NCBI GenBank assembly: GCA_019009955.1
Contig: CM032233.1
Span: 64,515,001 to 64,579,000 of the forward strand
Direction of reading: 5' to 3'
Source of the DNA: Riptortus pedestris
Taxonomy: Eukaryota; Arthropoda; Insecta; Hemiptera; Alydidae
Length of the DNA: 64,000 nucleotides
Every line of letters starts with the position of its first letter. Positions within the stretch are counted from its first letter, which is position 1. Positions 18,881 through 30,793 of the stretch are shown one piece after another. The position numbers and the translations under genes are program-made. The notes beneath the pieces were generated by a model. That model saw only the letters and a program-made list of their open reading frames with translations, had not been told where the DNA came from and searched no databases.

Positions 18881-20759
18881 GTTTTGCATCCATTGTTGAT
18901 TAAGTCCGATGGTACTTATACCAAAAATAGTCTGCTGATTATTAGCACAAGCTCTAACTGATGTTCCAAACTCAATAGGACTCAGGTAAAACAGTATGAA
19001 ATCTACAGGGATCAAAGCAAAAGGATAATGTAATAAAAACAATTTCTTCTCCCCATCCTGAGCATGCACCTGAAATTTTTATCCCTATGTTTGAAATGAT
19101 TGAGAATGTCTAATAGTAAAAGTATTCATTGGGATCAATGGATTGTGCAAAACCTGTAGGGTAGAGCTTTGTTCCATTACTGATCAAGATCCAGCAGTAG
19201 CCTGACCACCTACTTGCACCTTCTTGATTATCAACCACACCCATCTTAGTAGTCACATTTACTTGATTAAATAGGTTCATATCATCTGAAATACTTTATG
19301 GTAGATAATCTCATGAAAGCGACATAGAAATCTGGCTGGTGAGAATGTCCAGGGGCTTTAGTAAATGTCACCAAAGGTAATCCATGAACTCTATTAAGGT
19401 GTCTACTTGCTGTTTCAAATTCAGAGTTTTATTCCTCAGGGAATTAGTCAATTCTTCCCACTGTTTTCCACTGTGCATGGCCATTGCCAGAATTGTTTTG
19501 CTGCCTCAGCCCTTGATAACACTGTCACCCCAATTGTGGCTTAGCCAACGCATTAAGTTTATCCTTCCTTCTTGAACAATAAAGCAGAAAACTGTTTTAG
19601 TAAAGCATCAATCAGCCCCCTTTATAAAGGTGATACAAAATTTGTAAACATATTCATTTTGCTTTTATTTTGATCATTTGCTCACATGTATGAATTTACT
19701 AAAATATTTATGTGAAAAAGGTTATGACCAGGAATAATGAGAGTCACTGAACTTACTAAAAGTGAAGTTATTTCAACCTCTAAAAGTTGCAAAAAGATTG
19801 TAGAAGAAGTTACATGAAATCAAAAGTTTTTGAACAAGATGGAGGAAATATTCTGTATTGGATATGGGATTCTTTCATTGCTCATCAAATGTTTTTTTGG
19901 GTGTAAGCAATAAATCATACTAAGAGATACTCAAAACATTGCTCTTATAAAGAAAAAAATTATAATTTACTTTTGGAATTTTTTCTTTAGTCTAGAGTTG
20001 AAAATGTTGATATTGGTCACCTTTTGAAGCTAATGAATATGTGGGAGCCAATATATAGAGAATATGATAAGATGTGAAGGCTACCTAATATTCTTTTAAT
20101 TTTAAACTATTAGGGACTCTCTCTCCTGAATATATAACTTTCAAAACAAGTTGGCTATGATGGATGATTGAATAAGACAGAAGAAAGGACTATAATTTAG
20201 CCCCTCAGTTATGTGCTTTGGAAAAAGCATTAAGTCCTAGGAAGGATCAAACCAATGGTGTGTTGTTTTCCTAGGCTACAGGAGGGATTCAAGGGTGTTT
20301 CAGGAAATCAACTGATACTCATAAACAGTGTATAGTGGTTAGCTGACTTCAAAGGCCGATACCACTAGACTCCAAAGGCCTATTGTAGATGAGCCTGATA
20401 TTAATATGGTATTGGGCATATTAAAAGGGTAGACTAGCGTTAATATCTGTTCATGGCCTCATATGTTATGATAAGCATGGCTGATACGATATGTTGATAC
20501 TACTCATGTAATGCTACTCATATCACCAGAAGGGATCTATGCCCACAGGGGTTGTTCAATTTAAATTGAAGCGGCAATAAACAACACCAGCCCCATCTGT
20601 TGACAACTAGGACAACCAAGGATGCCCCTGAAGAGTGCTCTATAGACTATTTTGTGTAAACACAATCTGAGAGGGCATCCTTGGGTCCAAAGGGCAGAAG
20701 ATAAAGAAACAGGCTGAGGTGAGAGTGAGTAGGACAGAACAGAGTAGAATAGAATCTCA
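18881..20759. other. Unassigned stretch with possible unknown relic
   Basis: On the minus strand, about 19380-19580, one frame reads INLMRWLSHNWGDSVIKG then ELTNSLRNKTLNL without stops for about 60 residues. It looks coding-like but matches no family I can name. Around 20590-20670 a gggcatcctt/aaggatgccc inverted pair occurs (aaggatgcccctgaagagtg and gagggcatccttgggtcc). Nothing else supported. Confidence 0.35.
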
Positions 20760-22590
20760 TGAGTGGCAGCTGACTTTCCTGTAATGAGTGGCTGCAACTC
20801 ACTTTCCTGTAATAATCTTTTAGAAATTTATCATGAGCACCTTGGTCACCAAAGCAAGAGAGATGTCATGGATATACTGTCTCGTGAGCTAGGTATAAAT
20901 GCCGAATTGGATAAAAAACTTTGTGAAGGCCGTATCTATGCCAAAGCTCACTGATTAAAATTCGGATAGCGACCTAGTGCAAAAATAGATACCTAGTGAG
21001 TTGATTTATTCTGAAGTCTGTGGGCCATTTTATTATTCAATAGGAAATAATCGATATTTTGTTCTTTTTATGAATGATTACTCAATGTTTACTTCATGAT
21101 GAACGAAATTGAGATTCCAATGAAATTGGAGTTCATAAAAGAATGTAAGGCAATAGGGCATACAGTCGCAAGAACTCCTAAGTGAAAATGGCTGGGGGTT
21201 TGACAGTAATGCTGTTAGAGCAATCATGCAAGAATACGAGATATGACAGATGCTGACAATGCCACACTCTTCTCAGCAGAATGGATCTTTGGAGAGGGAC
21301 AACTGGACTCTTAGAAACTGCTCAGGCTATTATGCATGCCCAAGGTAATATTCTACTAGGATTCTGGGCAGAGATGATAAACACCCCTACTTATATATTA
21401 AATAGACCTGGTGTATTGAGTGTTAATAAAGCCACTCCTTGAATTGTGGACCAGGAGAAAACTTAATCTAAAACATTTGAAGACATTTTTATAGGTTGTA
21501 TATTTTATGCACATATGTATTCCAAGCCGCAAAAGGTAGAGAATGGACAGAAAAACCAAAAAAAGAACATTGGTTTGCTACAACAATGATGATGGGTACA
21601 GAATCTGGGGAAGAGAAAATAACCTGATTTTAAGATCGAGAGAAGTAGTTGTCAAGGAGAAACACTTGGTACTAAAATTATAGAATTGAAGGAAGACCAT
21701 TCATTGTGCCTACTAGCAAAATATGCCATTTACTGAGGAGTCTATGACTTAAAGCAAGCTCCACGATATTGAAATAAGTGCTTTGGTATCTTTTTATTTG
21801 GTTTAGGATTTGTAATAGTGATGCTGACCCCTGTTTATTTATTAGGAACAATGGCCTTAAGAAAATCATCATTGCTTTATCTGTAGGCCACTGACTGCAG
21901 TCTGTTGAACGATTTCCTACAAACCTTTAACAGTAATTCGAGATCTCTGAGACGCTTGCTTCATATTTGCTAGGGCTTGAAATAATGATAATAATATAAT
22001 GAGATTTGATGGTTCTATCAAAGCGGATCTGAGCGAATACACAAAAAAACTTTTGGAATGATTTGGTTGTAATAAATTTAAGACGGTTTAAACTCCAACA
22101 TCAAGAGACAGTTCAATCAGGGAAAGCTTGTAAAAAGGGAGATTCTTTTCCTATAGGCAGGCAGTGGGTGTTGCTTCTAGGCAATTAGAGAAACCTAGCA
22201 GAAAAGACTGGGTTAGAGTTGGCAAGATTTTCAGATACCTTAGGGGAATGACTGACATGGGACTAGTGTAACAGCGAGGATACCAAAGTTGCATTCTGAA
22301 AGGCTATAGCATTGCTAGCCTAGGAGGAGATGGTCGCTCCACATCATGGGTTGTCTATTCCTATATGATGGCAATATGATGGCTCAGTCAGGGGGGCAGC
22401 CTTCTCTAACAATATCTACTACAGAAGCAGAAATACTGTAGTAGCAGCTAGCAAAGCAGCAAGGGAGCTGATATGGCTGTAGAGACTATTCTCAGGTATT
22501 AACAGATAAAATAGAACATCTGAGTTTCTAATTGATAATGGAGCAGCCATATTTTTGTTTAAAAATATGGTGTTCAGTATTGTATAGGAA
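20760..22590 (+). pseudogene. Second copia-type pol relic
   Basis: The copia domain order can be followed through many stops and frame changes. A GAG-pre-integrase segment (HEHLGHQSKRDVMDIL, 20830-20878) is followed by integrase pieces (about 21003-21330: YSIGNNRYFVLFMNDYS, then HSSQQNGSLER). Next come RT thumb pieces (YDLKQAPRYWNKCF, about 21748; DPCLFIRNNG, about 21828) and an RNase H region ending with EIVAASKAARELIWL-like and FLIDNGAAIF sequences (about 22425-22550). The RT YVDD box is not recognisable; a VGH-type sequence stands where it is expected. The zinc-binding cysteines of the pre-integrase domain are mostly lost. No LTRs were identified. It differs from the element at 8596-12028 and looks like the lineage with Tnt1-like pol. 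It is much older than the first element. Confidence 0.85.
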
Positions 22591-23077
22591 ATAAAGTTAT
22601 TAAACGTTTTTTTTTTTTTTTTGTGAACCCTTGATTTCTACTTAAAATCTTGGCATTTGTTTGCCTTATATAATATTTTTTTAGAAATTTAATTATCATT
22701 TTAATTAAATTTCACACAATCCTGTTAGTCTGGTTTGTTTGTTTCGTCACTTTAAATTTTAGATTTTTTAAAATAAGGATTTATCCTGGTTATGACATTA
22801 GTAATAAATATGTCCTGAGTGCAGGCTAGCCATAGGTATATTTGTGTATTAACCACTCTAGAAGTCACAATTTTAGTTTAATTATAACCAAACAATCAAT
22901 TTATATAAATATTTTGTGTATAACTAATGACAAAGTTTGTTACTGGCTGAAATTGACCCAGAATATTAATAATTTTTTGTGTTTGTTGCAGCCTTCAGTG
23001 AACAACCTCTTCTACTCAACCAGTTTTCACCTCTAATGCTGTTGGGTGTGTGCTACTCGTAATGATATAAACAATGA
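22591..23077. other. Unassigned AT-rich stretch
   Basis: Begins with a poly-T run (about 22606-22622). No supported gene. Confidence 0.5.
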
Positions 23078-23800
23078 TTGAGAACAAACACAAGAATAAA
23101 CTGTGAATCTTACCCTACTTAAAACAAAACAAACTGAGAACCTTAACCAAATGAAAGCAAAAATAATAAAGATCTGACAACCTTATTCAAAAAAAATTAT
23201 GAGGGACTCAAAACAAAAAGCAAACACATGAGAACCTTAACCAAATTAAAAAAAAAGATCTGGCAATCTTATCCAAGTGAAAAAAGAAAAAAAAAAACAA
23301 AAAGAGAACCTTAAGTAACTAAAAGCAAACTGAGAACCTTAACCAAATGGAAACGAAAATAAAAACGAACTGACAACCTTATTCTAAAAAATGATCTGAC
23401 AACTTAACCAGCTGAAAATAAAGAAACCAACTGAGAACCTTAACCAAATGAAACAAAAATAAATGCGGATTAGCAACCTTATTGAACAAAAAAAAAAAAA
23501 AAAAGAATAACTCAAATAGAGAATCGTAATCTGCGGGAAACATAAATAAACTGAGAGCCTCAACCAGCTCTTATCAAACACAAAAACAAATTGAGAACCA
23601 TTACCAAAGGGAAACGAAAATAATAACGATGTGTTCAATTGAAATAAGACAAACAAAACCCTTACCTAAAAAAAAAAAGAAAGAAGAAGAAAAAAACGAT
23701 TAGAGAATCGATAATCGAACTGAGAGCAACTTAATCCAATTGTCCAAACAAAGTAACAATTCGATTGGTCTAGTTTTTTATAAAGTTTTTGTGAAATTTC

Positions 23801-23846
23801 CGAGAGCTGGGGTCCTCGGAGGACCCCATGGTACTGGGAGGGTTAA
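23801..23846 (-). mobile_element. piggyBac-like terminus, array copy 1
   Basis: On the minus strand: TTAA (23843-23846), then CCCTCCCAGTACC and an inverted pair ggggtcc/ggacccc. TTAA followed by CCC is the piggyBac end signature, and the ggggtc/gacccc pair also occurs in the piggyBac at 29.7 kb. Confidence 0.65.
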
Positions 23847-24489
23847 CCAAATGGAAACGAAAATAATAACGATGTGACAACCTTATTCAATTGAAATAAG
23901 ACAAACAAAACCCTTACCTTAAAAAAAAAAAAAAAACAAAAAAAAAAAAATAAAAATAAATAAAAAAACAAAAAAAAAAAACAAGAAAAGGGAACCTTAA
24001 CCAGCTGAAAATAAAAAAAACGAGCTGAGAACCTTAACCAAATGAAACAAAAATAAATGTGGATTAGTAACCTTATTGAAGAAAAAGGAAAAAAAAGAAT
24101 AGCTCAAATAGAGAATTGTAATCTGCAGGAAACATAAATGAACTGAGAGACTCAACCAGCTCTTATCAAACACAAAAACAGACCAAGAACTTTAACCAAA
24201 TGGAAACGAAAATAATAACGATGTGACAACCTTATTCAATTGAAATAAGACAAACAAAACCCTTACCTAAAAAAAGAAAAATTAAGAAAAAAAACAAATT
24301 AAAAAAAAAAAAAAGATTAGAAAATCGAACTGAGAGCAAATGAAAAAAAACAAGAAAAGGGAAGAAGAAAAAAACGATTAGAGAATCGATAATCAAACTG
24401 AGAGCAAAATGATGTGACAACTTTATCCAATTGTCCAAACAAAGTAACAATTCGATTGGTCAAGTTTTTCATAAAGTTTTTGTGAAATT

Positions 24490-24537
24490 TCCGAGAGGTG
24501 GGGTCCTCAGAGGACCCCATGGTACTGGGAGGGTTAA
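24490..24537 (-). mobile_element. piggyBac-like terminus, array copy 2
   Basis: Same terminus as 23801-23846, with TTAA at 24534-24537. Flanking sequence on the inner side (gtgaaatttccgagagg and the caattgtccaaacaaagtaa block) is also conserved. Confidence 0.65.
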
Positions 24538-25498
24538 CCAAATGGAAACGAAAATAATAACGATGTGACAACCTTATTCAATTGAAATAAGACAAACAAA
24601 ACCCTTACCTAAAAATAAATAAAAAAAAAAAGAAAAAACAAGAAAAAGGAACCTTAACCAGCTGAAAATAAAAAAAACGAACTGAGAACTTTAACCAAAT
24701 GGAAACGAAAATAATAACGATGTGACAACCTTATTCAATTGAAATAAGACAAACAAAACCCTTACCTAAAAAAAAAGGAAAGAAGAAGAAAAAAACGACT
24801 AGAGAATCGATAATCGAACTGAGAGCAAATGAAAAAAAACAAGAAAAAGGAACCTTAACAAACTAAAAGCAAACTGAGAACCTTAACCAACTCGAAAAGA
24901 AAATAAAAACGAACTGACAACCTTATTCAATTGAAATAAGACAAACAAAACCCTTACCTAAAAATAAATAAAAAAAAAAAGAAAAAACAAGAAAAAGGAA
25001 CCTTAACCAGCTGAAAATAAAAAAAACGAACTGAGAACCTTAACCAAATGAAACAAAAAAAATGTGGATTAGCAACCTTATTGAACAAAAAAAAAAAAAG
25101 AATAACTAAAATAGAGAATCGTAATCTGCGGGAAACATAAATGAACTGAGAGCCTCAACCAGCTCTTATCAAACACAAAAACAAACCAAGAACCTTAACC
25201 GATTGGAAACGAAAATAATAACGATGTGACAACCTTATTCAATTGAAATAAGACAAACAAAACCCTTACCTAAAAAAAAATTAAGAAAAAAAAGAAATTA
25301 AAAAAAAAAAAAAAGATTAGAAAATCGAACTGAGAGCAAATGAAAAAAAAACAAAAAAAAAACAAGAAAAGGGAAGAAGAAAAAACGATTAGAGAATCGA
25401 TAATCGAACTGAGAGCAAAATGATGTGACAACTTTATCCAATTGTCCAAACAAAGTAATTCGATTGGTCAAGTGTTTTATAAAGTTTTTGTGAAATTT

Positions 25499-25545
25499 CC
25501 GAGAGGTGGGGTCCTCGGAGGACCCCATGGTACTGGGAGGGTTAA
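25499..25545 (-). mobile_element. piggyBac-like terminus, array copy 3
   Basis: Same terminus with TTAA at 25542-25545 and the same inner flank. Confidence 0.65.
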
Positions 25546-25835
25546 CCAAATGGAAACGAAAATAATAACGATGTGACAACCTTATTCAATTGAAATAAGA
25601 CAAACAAAACCCTTACCTAAAAAAAAAAAAGGAAGAAGAAAAAAAATGATTAGAGAATCAATAATCGAACTGAGAGCAAATGAAAAAAAAAAAACAAGAA
25701 AAGAGATCCTTAACCAGCTGAAAATAAAAAACAAACTAAGAAAGTCAACCAAGTGAAATCAAATACAATAACTCCTTATACCAGGAAATCACTAAAAGAG
25801 AACTTTAACCACTGGAAACATTAACGAACTGAGAG

Positions 25836-27884
25836 GGTCGACCTGCATGTCATTACTGGATGTTGCTGGAATGCTTGTTGATGCTTCATTCAGACATCAT
25901 GGTTTTCAGGTGTGCTGCTGTCTCTTGGATCCAAAGGGTAAGTCCAAAGAATCTTAAATATTACTTCCACGAAGATCAAAGTTGTGTAATAAAGCATTCA
26001 TCATGTTTATTTTATATATTTTATTTCATTCATTTAGATTCTGAAACTATCTTAAGCATTATGAATACTTTAACTATTTATAAATATTTATTATATTTAT
26101 TTAATTTTGGATGAATCCTGTGGTTTATCAAAGTTAGGTTATATTAGTTCAATCTCAAGCTTTGATATATTTAACCCATAATCTTGGTTTCTTACACTTT
26201 TTACATTTAGGTTATTTGCTTCAGAAACCGTGCAGTTCTTCATAAAAATATTTATTTGAATGGTATTACATTATAGTAAACTAGTCCTAGGAGTTCTTCC
26301 TCTTTGGAGATCATTTTAAATTAATTGTGGTAAAACATTTTGCTTATTTAATTAAATAAGTACAAGGAAGTTATGTGGTATCCACATTTTTTAGTTATCT
26401 CATTGTTCCAGCAAATGATTTACATGCTAATCCACATTGTTATGTAATTCTGTAGGATAGATATTTTTAATAATAATAAATATTATAATGCTTATGTTAA
26501 CTTTCAGGTAGTTTCCTAGGGGGTGGACTGCACCACTCCTCACTGAGCTCAACCAGTTATCCTTCAATGAAAATTGGATTGAAGTTTGTTTTGGCAATAC
26601 GAAAGACTCTAGAATTCAGGACTGGCAGATACTGCTCTATGGAATATTTAAAATTAAGAAATTATTAAGAAAAAAATAATCATTATCTTAGATTTTAAGT
26701 TTATAAGCACTTTTCCAATATGAAAGCAATATCCCTTGACAAGGTGGTATAAATACAATTTATCGTGTAGAGTGGAAAATAAAATAAATTTTAATCACAG
26801 GAGTATGTTTGTGCTAATTGGTCACATCCATAATCTCTAAAAAAATTGTTTTATATACAAGTAAATTTTGAAGTTATTGTTCAAGAAAAAATAACCTGTT
26901 TATTTCGATATTTTGTAAATATAATTTTTATAATAATAACTCTGATTTATTCCTTAACCCTTCACCCAAACAATATATTTATTTGTGATTATATGGTCGA
27001 TTTCTAGTTGTGGTTCTCACTGATACCTTGTCACCATTGGTGTTACTTTAGATGGATTAATTATGAGACATCAATGAAGAGTACTTTTAGTTATATGGAG
27101 TAATATAATGCATTAATTAAGTTATTTTAGCTTCTACTTTCAGATTATAATCAATTATTTCAAATTAATATTATTGACCTCAATATACATAAGACAAATT
27201 ATTGTAGTACATTGGACCATTATCGGCTTTTAACTTTAAATTGTAGTAACTAAAAAAGAAAGGAAATATGTTAAGCTGAACTTTGAAAACTATTTAATAT
27301 TTAATAAATATTAAATATTTATTGCCATAACAGCATTTGATACTAAATAATTGTAATTACTATTTAGATTCATGGTAAATTACTGCGAGACTGTTACATA
27401 ATATATTAAAACCCATATACATTACATTACATTAAATAAAAAGGATTAAAATATTTCATTATAAGATCAGTACTGGTGAAGTAGCTAAAGCACCTGTAGA
27501 TTTAAAGAAATACTTTCTATAATACAATCTACAGCTAAAATTTCACATTAACATTGGTGCAAATTATTTATTTAACATTTCAACGGTATAATTCACAAAG
27601 TGGCTAACTGAAATGTATACTGATGTGGTTCCTTTGGGGATCTGGGAAAACTCATGTTTTGTATTAGTGTTAAAAGTTGCTGCCTTATACTACATAGTGT
27701 GTCTAATGGCTTTTGGGACACCTATGACATAATAACAATTAGGCCAACCTGAAAATTTGTATACACGCTCAATGTACCAGTGGTTGTTATTATATAGAGT
27801 TGGTATTCTGGCAGGTGGAAGTGACTTCTAATGTAGGTAGATGAAAGAATTGGCTATGCTTCCACTGTAACAATTTATTAAAAG
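25836..27884. other. Unassigned AT-rich stretch
   Basis: No gene supported. The small frame at 25860-26114 contains no motif. Sequences resembling splice signals (ggtaagtcc at 25936, ttaactttcag at 26498) occur but do not join into a coding model I can support. Confidence 0.45.
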
Positions 27885-28005
27885 GACAGAGTGCTTTCAA
27901 TGCAGTGCTCATGGAGCAAGTTTAGCTCCAAGAGCCATCAGGTCAACATCCAGGACCTTCGGTCACTGACGATGATTCACTGCATCGAAAGCGCTATGTT
28001 GTTTT
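27885..28005. repeat. Inverted repeat around 27.9 kb
   Basis: agtgctttcaatgcagtg (27889-27906) pairs imperfectly with cactgcatcgaaagcgct (27978-27995) across about 70 bases. It looks like a retroelement 3' hairpin, but nothing coding is attached. Confidence 0.5.
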
Positions 28006-29167
28006 AATAAGATGTTATTTTTTAGTTTCAGTGGAGTGTCTATGACTGGAAATGCATGTGGAACAGTTCTCCAGGTTCTGGATGTGAAATCAGTGTTGTG
28101 GAATTAATGGCAAATTTTATTGCAAGGTACTCCTTGTTCTGAAGAAAGCTCCTTCGTGCTGGACATCTTTTTCTACACTTTTCTCAGTCTCTGAATCGAG
28201 AAATCAAGGGTATCCACTGTTGCAGGAAAAATTGAAATTACTACCTTAATGATAGGTAAAATTGTGATTACGACCATGATCAAAGGGAAAATGTGTGATT
28301 AGAAGTGTAAACACAACAAAAAGTTCTGATCACATTTGTGACCGCATACAATCATTGTGGTTAGAGTCATAATAGCATAAAAATATGATTACAACTCACA
28401 TTAATCATAATATAAGTTGTGGTTGCAGTTGTTTTTGTGATTATGATTATCCCTAACACTGGTGACAGAACCTTGTATTAAAGGACGATTGGGTATCACC
28501 TACAAAATTTCTAAATCCTTCAGATAGATGAATTTATTTTTTCTGCTAACAGTCTTATACAACGAGGACACCATTGGTTCCCTTCTTCAGAGCAATTGTA
28601 GTAGAGGAGGACCAGGGAACAAAAAACTAATGCACTGAGTGAAAGTGTTTCAAGATAGGACTTCAGTCTTAAATGTAAAATTTCAATATTCTAAAGCAAG
28701 GTGCTTCTGATTTATGGGGATACATGCTTTCCAACTGATGTCACTTCTAAACTAGTCAAAATGGGTTCAGACAATGTCAAAACAGATAATTCCGTTGAAT
28801 ATGAAAACCCAAAGTTTTTGCGATTATACTTCCTTTACTTTACAAGGAAGTAAAAAGAAAGAAACACCTTTCCAATATTTACACTTTTAAGTCAACTCCT
28901 TAACAGACCCCGAACTGTTTCCCTTTTTTTATTTTCCCAATAACAATTAAGTTAGGGTATTTTTTTACTTAAATTTAATGCCAAATATATTTGCTGTATT
29001 AATACGTACAGAATGTTTAGAAATAAATGTATTTTAAACAATATATATCAACTTACAAAAAAATAAAAATCAACTTGTATTACATGGAGAAAATCAATAT
29101 TTAACAAGAAAAATAAACAATAAATTACACTTTGATAATAGAGTAAATTTATTTAAAGCAGTATAAA
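28006..29167. other. Unassigned AT-rich stretch
   Basis: No supported gene. Degenerate short repeats on the theme gtgattacgacc lie at 28240-28450. A ttaacagaccccgaactg phrase at 28901 could be a decayed piggyBac end but is too short to call. Confidence 0.4.
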
Positions 29168-29552
29168 TTATGATTCACAACACTTGACGCATAACAATTT
29201 ATGGTGACTTCCGCATACAAATTTAGAACAGGAAGAACACCTGACATTTGTTTCTCGCAGCGCTTTTTCTTACTGAACACTTTGGTCCTTTTACTGACCA
29301 TTTATACCCATTTTTACCTTTCACAAGAAGTTCTGTAACAGGAGTAAAAGAAGTTCCTCCTTTGTCTTCAGAACCATCGCTCTCCTCAGCATTCGAGTCA
29401 TCCTCATGCACCTGAACAATGTCCCCAGTTTCTGAGTCAGTGTCTCCTCCCAAAACTTCTCCTGCCTCTTCAAAAATATCTTTCTGTAACTGTGTAATTT
29501 TAGCACATTCATCGTCGTCCGGAAGCCACAAAGAGTTGAGTTTTTTAGACAT
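29168..29552 (-). pseudogene. piggyBac transposase, N-terminus joined to C-terminal zinc domain
   Basis: A 109-codon frame starts MSKKLNSLWLPDDDE. It has the acidic N-terminal stretch typical of piggyBac transposases (GGDTDSETGD, EDDSNAEESDGSED, about residues 35-65) and then GKNGYKWS (about 79-86), the motif that precedes the catalytic domain. It then passes directly to VRKSAARNKC (about 94-103). In an adjacent frame the sequence continues CSSCSKFVCGSHHKLLCVKC and a stop at 29168, a cysteine-rich zinc-binding domain like the one at piggyBac C-termini. The whole catalytic region with the three aspartates (roughly 400 residues in the family) is missing. A one-frame slip lies at the CQ codons. 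The remnant keeps DNA-binding parts but no catalysis. The family call rests on TTAA/CCC, the acidic N-terminus and the cysteine pattern. Confidence 0.72.
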
Positions 29553-29751
29553 GCTACGTAATCAGTCGCCTGGGGTCCGGTAGACCCTAAAGCTAGCTTA
29601 TCTAGTAATGTGATCACAAAAGGGAGACAATTGCACCTGACCAAAAGAGAGGCAATGGAGACAGGAAGCTAGCAGGGGGGGGGTGCAAGTTCTGACATGA
29701 TTGTTTGGCTCCTGGGGTCCATCAGACCCCACGCGACTGACTAAGGGTTAA
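29168..29751 (-). mobile_element. piggyBac element with internal deletion
   Basis: The minus strand begins at TTAA (29748-29751) followed by CCCTTAGTCAGTCGCG, a piggyBac-type end. A subterminal inverted copy of the same motif (atcagtcgcctggggtcc) lies at 29565-29582, just before the start codon. The coding remnant runs 29552-29168. The far terminus was not found with confidence. Confidence 0.7.
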
Positions 29752-29904
29752 AAGCATATAGGCAGAAATTGAAGACAGGCATTACTTACTTTGTTAGCTT
29801 TAATTGGAAAGATGTTCTTTAAATAGCACAGTCAAAGTACCTTAAATACTGCTAGATACTAAGTATTGGGATGCTTACTAAGCAACACAGATACAAAAAA
29901 AAGA
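29752..29904. other. Unassigned spacer
   Basis: No feature recognised. Confidence 0.5.
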
Positions 29905-30300
29905 GTGTGATGCAGGGTCTACATAAACTGAGCAGATTTCCCACGAGATGGTCTGACACTAATAATCTCATCTCACCATATATTCTCCACTTCTAATTAA
30001 AAATCCGATGAGTAGAAGTGGGGAGTACTAAGGGCTGAAAATGAAAAAAATAAAAATAAAAAAATGCGAACAACTCACTTAATATTTTAGTTATGAAAAA
30101 ATGTATAGATCCAGAACTGTAGAGCATCAATAGTTTAACAAGATTGGTTCTATTACATTTCTCGATCTGACTCTGGAATTTTCGAACTACCACACCTCCC
30201 TCTAGCCCCCCCCCCCTCCTATTCCTGATCCTATTTCAGGCATTAATGAATCTGATCATTAGTGTTGAATGAAACGGTTAAATATTGAAAATGGTATAGA
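29905..30300 (-). repeat. Family A right arm, inverted (diverged)
   Basis: Read on the minus strand it ends with gaaatctgctcagtttatg. The inner sequence contains gatgagtagaagtgggg and tgaaaatg blocks on the + strand, as in other copies. More diverged than most. Confidence 0.75.
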
Positions 30301-30793
30301 TCAAATAAAAATTTTCAAGTTAATCTTAATTCATGATCTCATCACATTATGTATTTCAAACAGTAAAAGTTCAATGAAAACAATTTTTGGTATTTAGGCT
30401 TCATGAATGAACAGGTTCATGATATAACAGGTTACTGTTAGTACCACATGAGTAGGAGTGGGGGTTTACTGAAGGCTGTAAACAAAAAATACAAATATTT
30501 CGGTTAATATTCAAGATACAGAAAACATGTATATATTAACATTCAGAGGAAATTAAATTTTCAATAAGGTGTACAAGTATTATACAATTTTTCGATCCAA
30601 TGTGTAATAACGGATATAATTTCTACCACTAAACCTCCCCACTCACTGGTCCGATTTGGGCCATTAACGAACGTGATATTTATTTTTACTAACAACGTTT
30701 AAATGTCGGGGTTGGTAACGATCAAACAAAAATTGCGACCGGTAGAGTGTTAACATACAAATCTCTATTTCTCTCTGAATTTATATATATATA
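30301..30793 (-). repeat. Family A right arm, inverted, flanking Helitron
   Basis: Contains the inverted landmarks gagtaggagtgggggttta, atttcggttaatattcaaga, gttggtaacgatcaaacaaa and aattgcgaccggtagag. It ends in a short TA run at which the Helitron is inserted. Confidence 0.85.

Larger units (their letters stand above)
23078..25835 (+). repeat. A-rich tandem array with piggyBac-like termini
   Basis: Dense tandem repetition of short phrases such as gagaaccttaaccaaatg, aacgaaaataataacgatg, tgacaaccttattcaattg and gacaaacaaaacccttacct, separated by A runs of varying length. Larger repeats are superimposed: the block ending in gggagggttaaccaaatg occurs at 23846, 24537 and 25545, so spacing is 691 and 1008 bp. 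Short open frames on the minus strand arise only from T-rich complement and are not genes. Confidence 0.9.

Noticed and set aside
24232..25579. Phe-rich minus-strand frames (72-93 codons) in the A-rich array
   Set aside because: They come from poly-A complement and the repeated piggyBac terminus; identical frames recur with each array unit.
25860..26520. Possible exon with ggtaagtcc donor and ttaactttcag acceptor
   Set aside because: Signals are common by chance in AT-rich DNA; no coding continuity across them.
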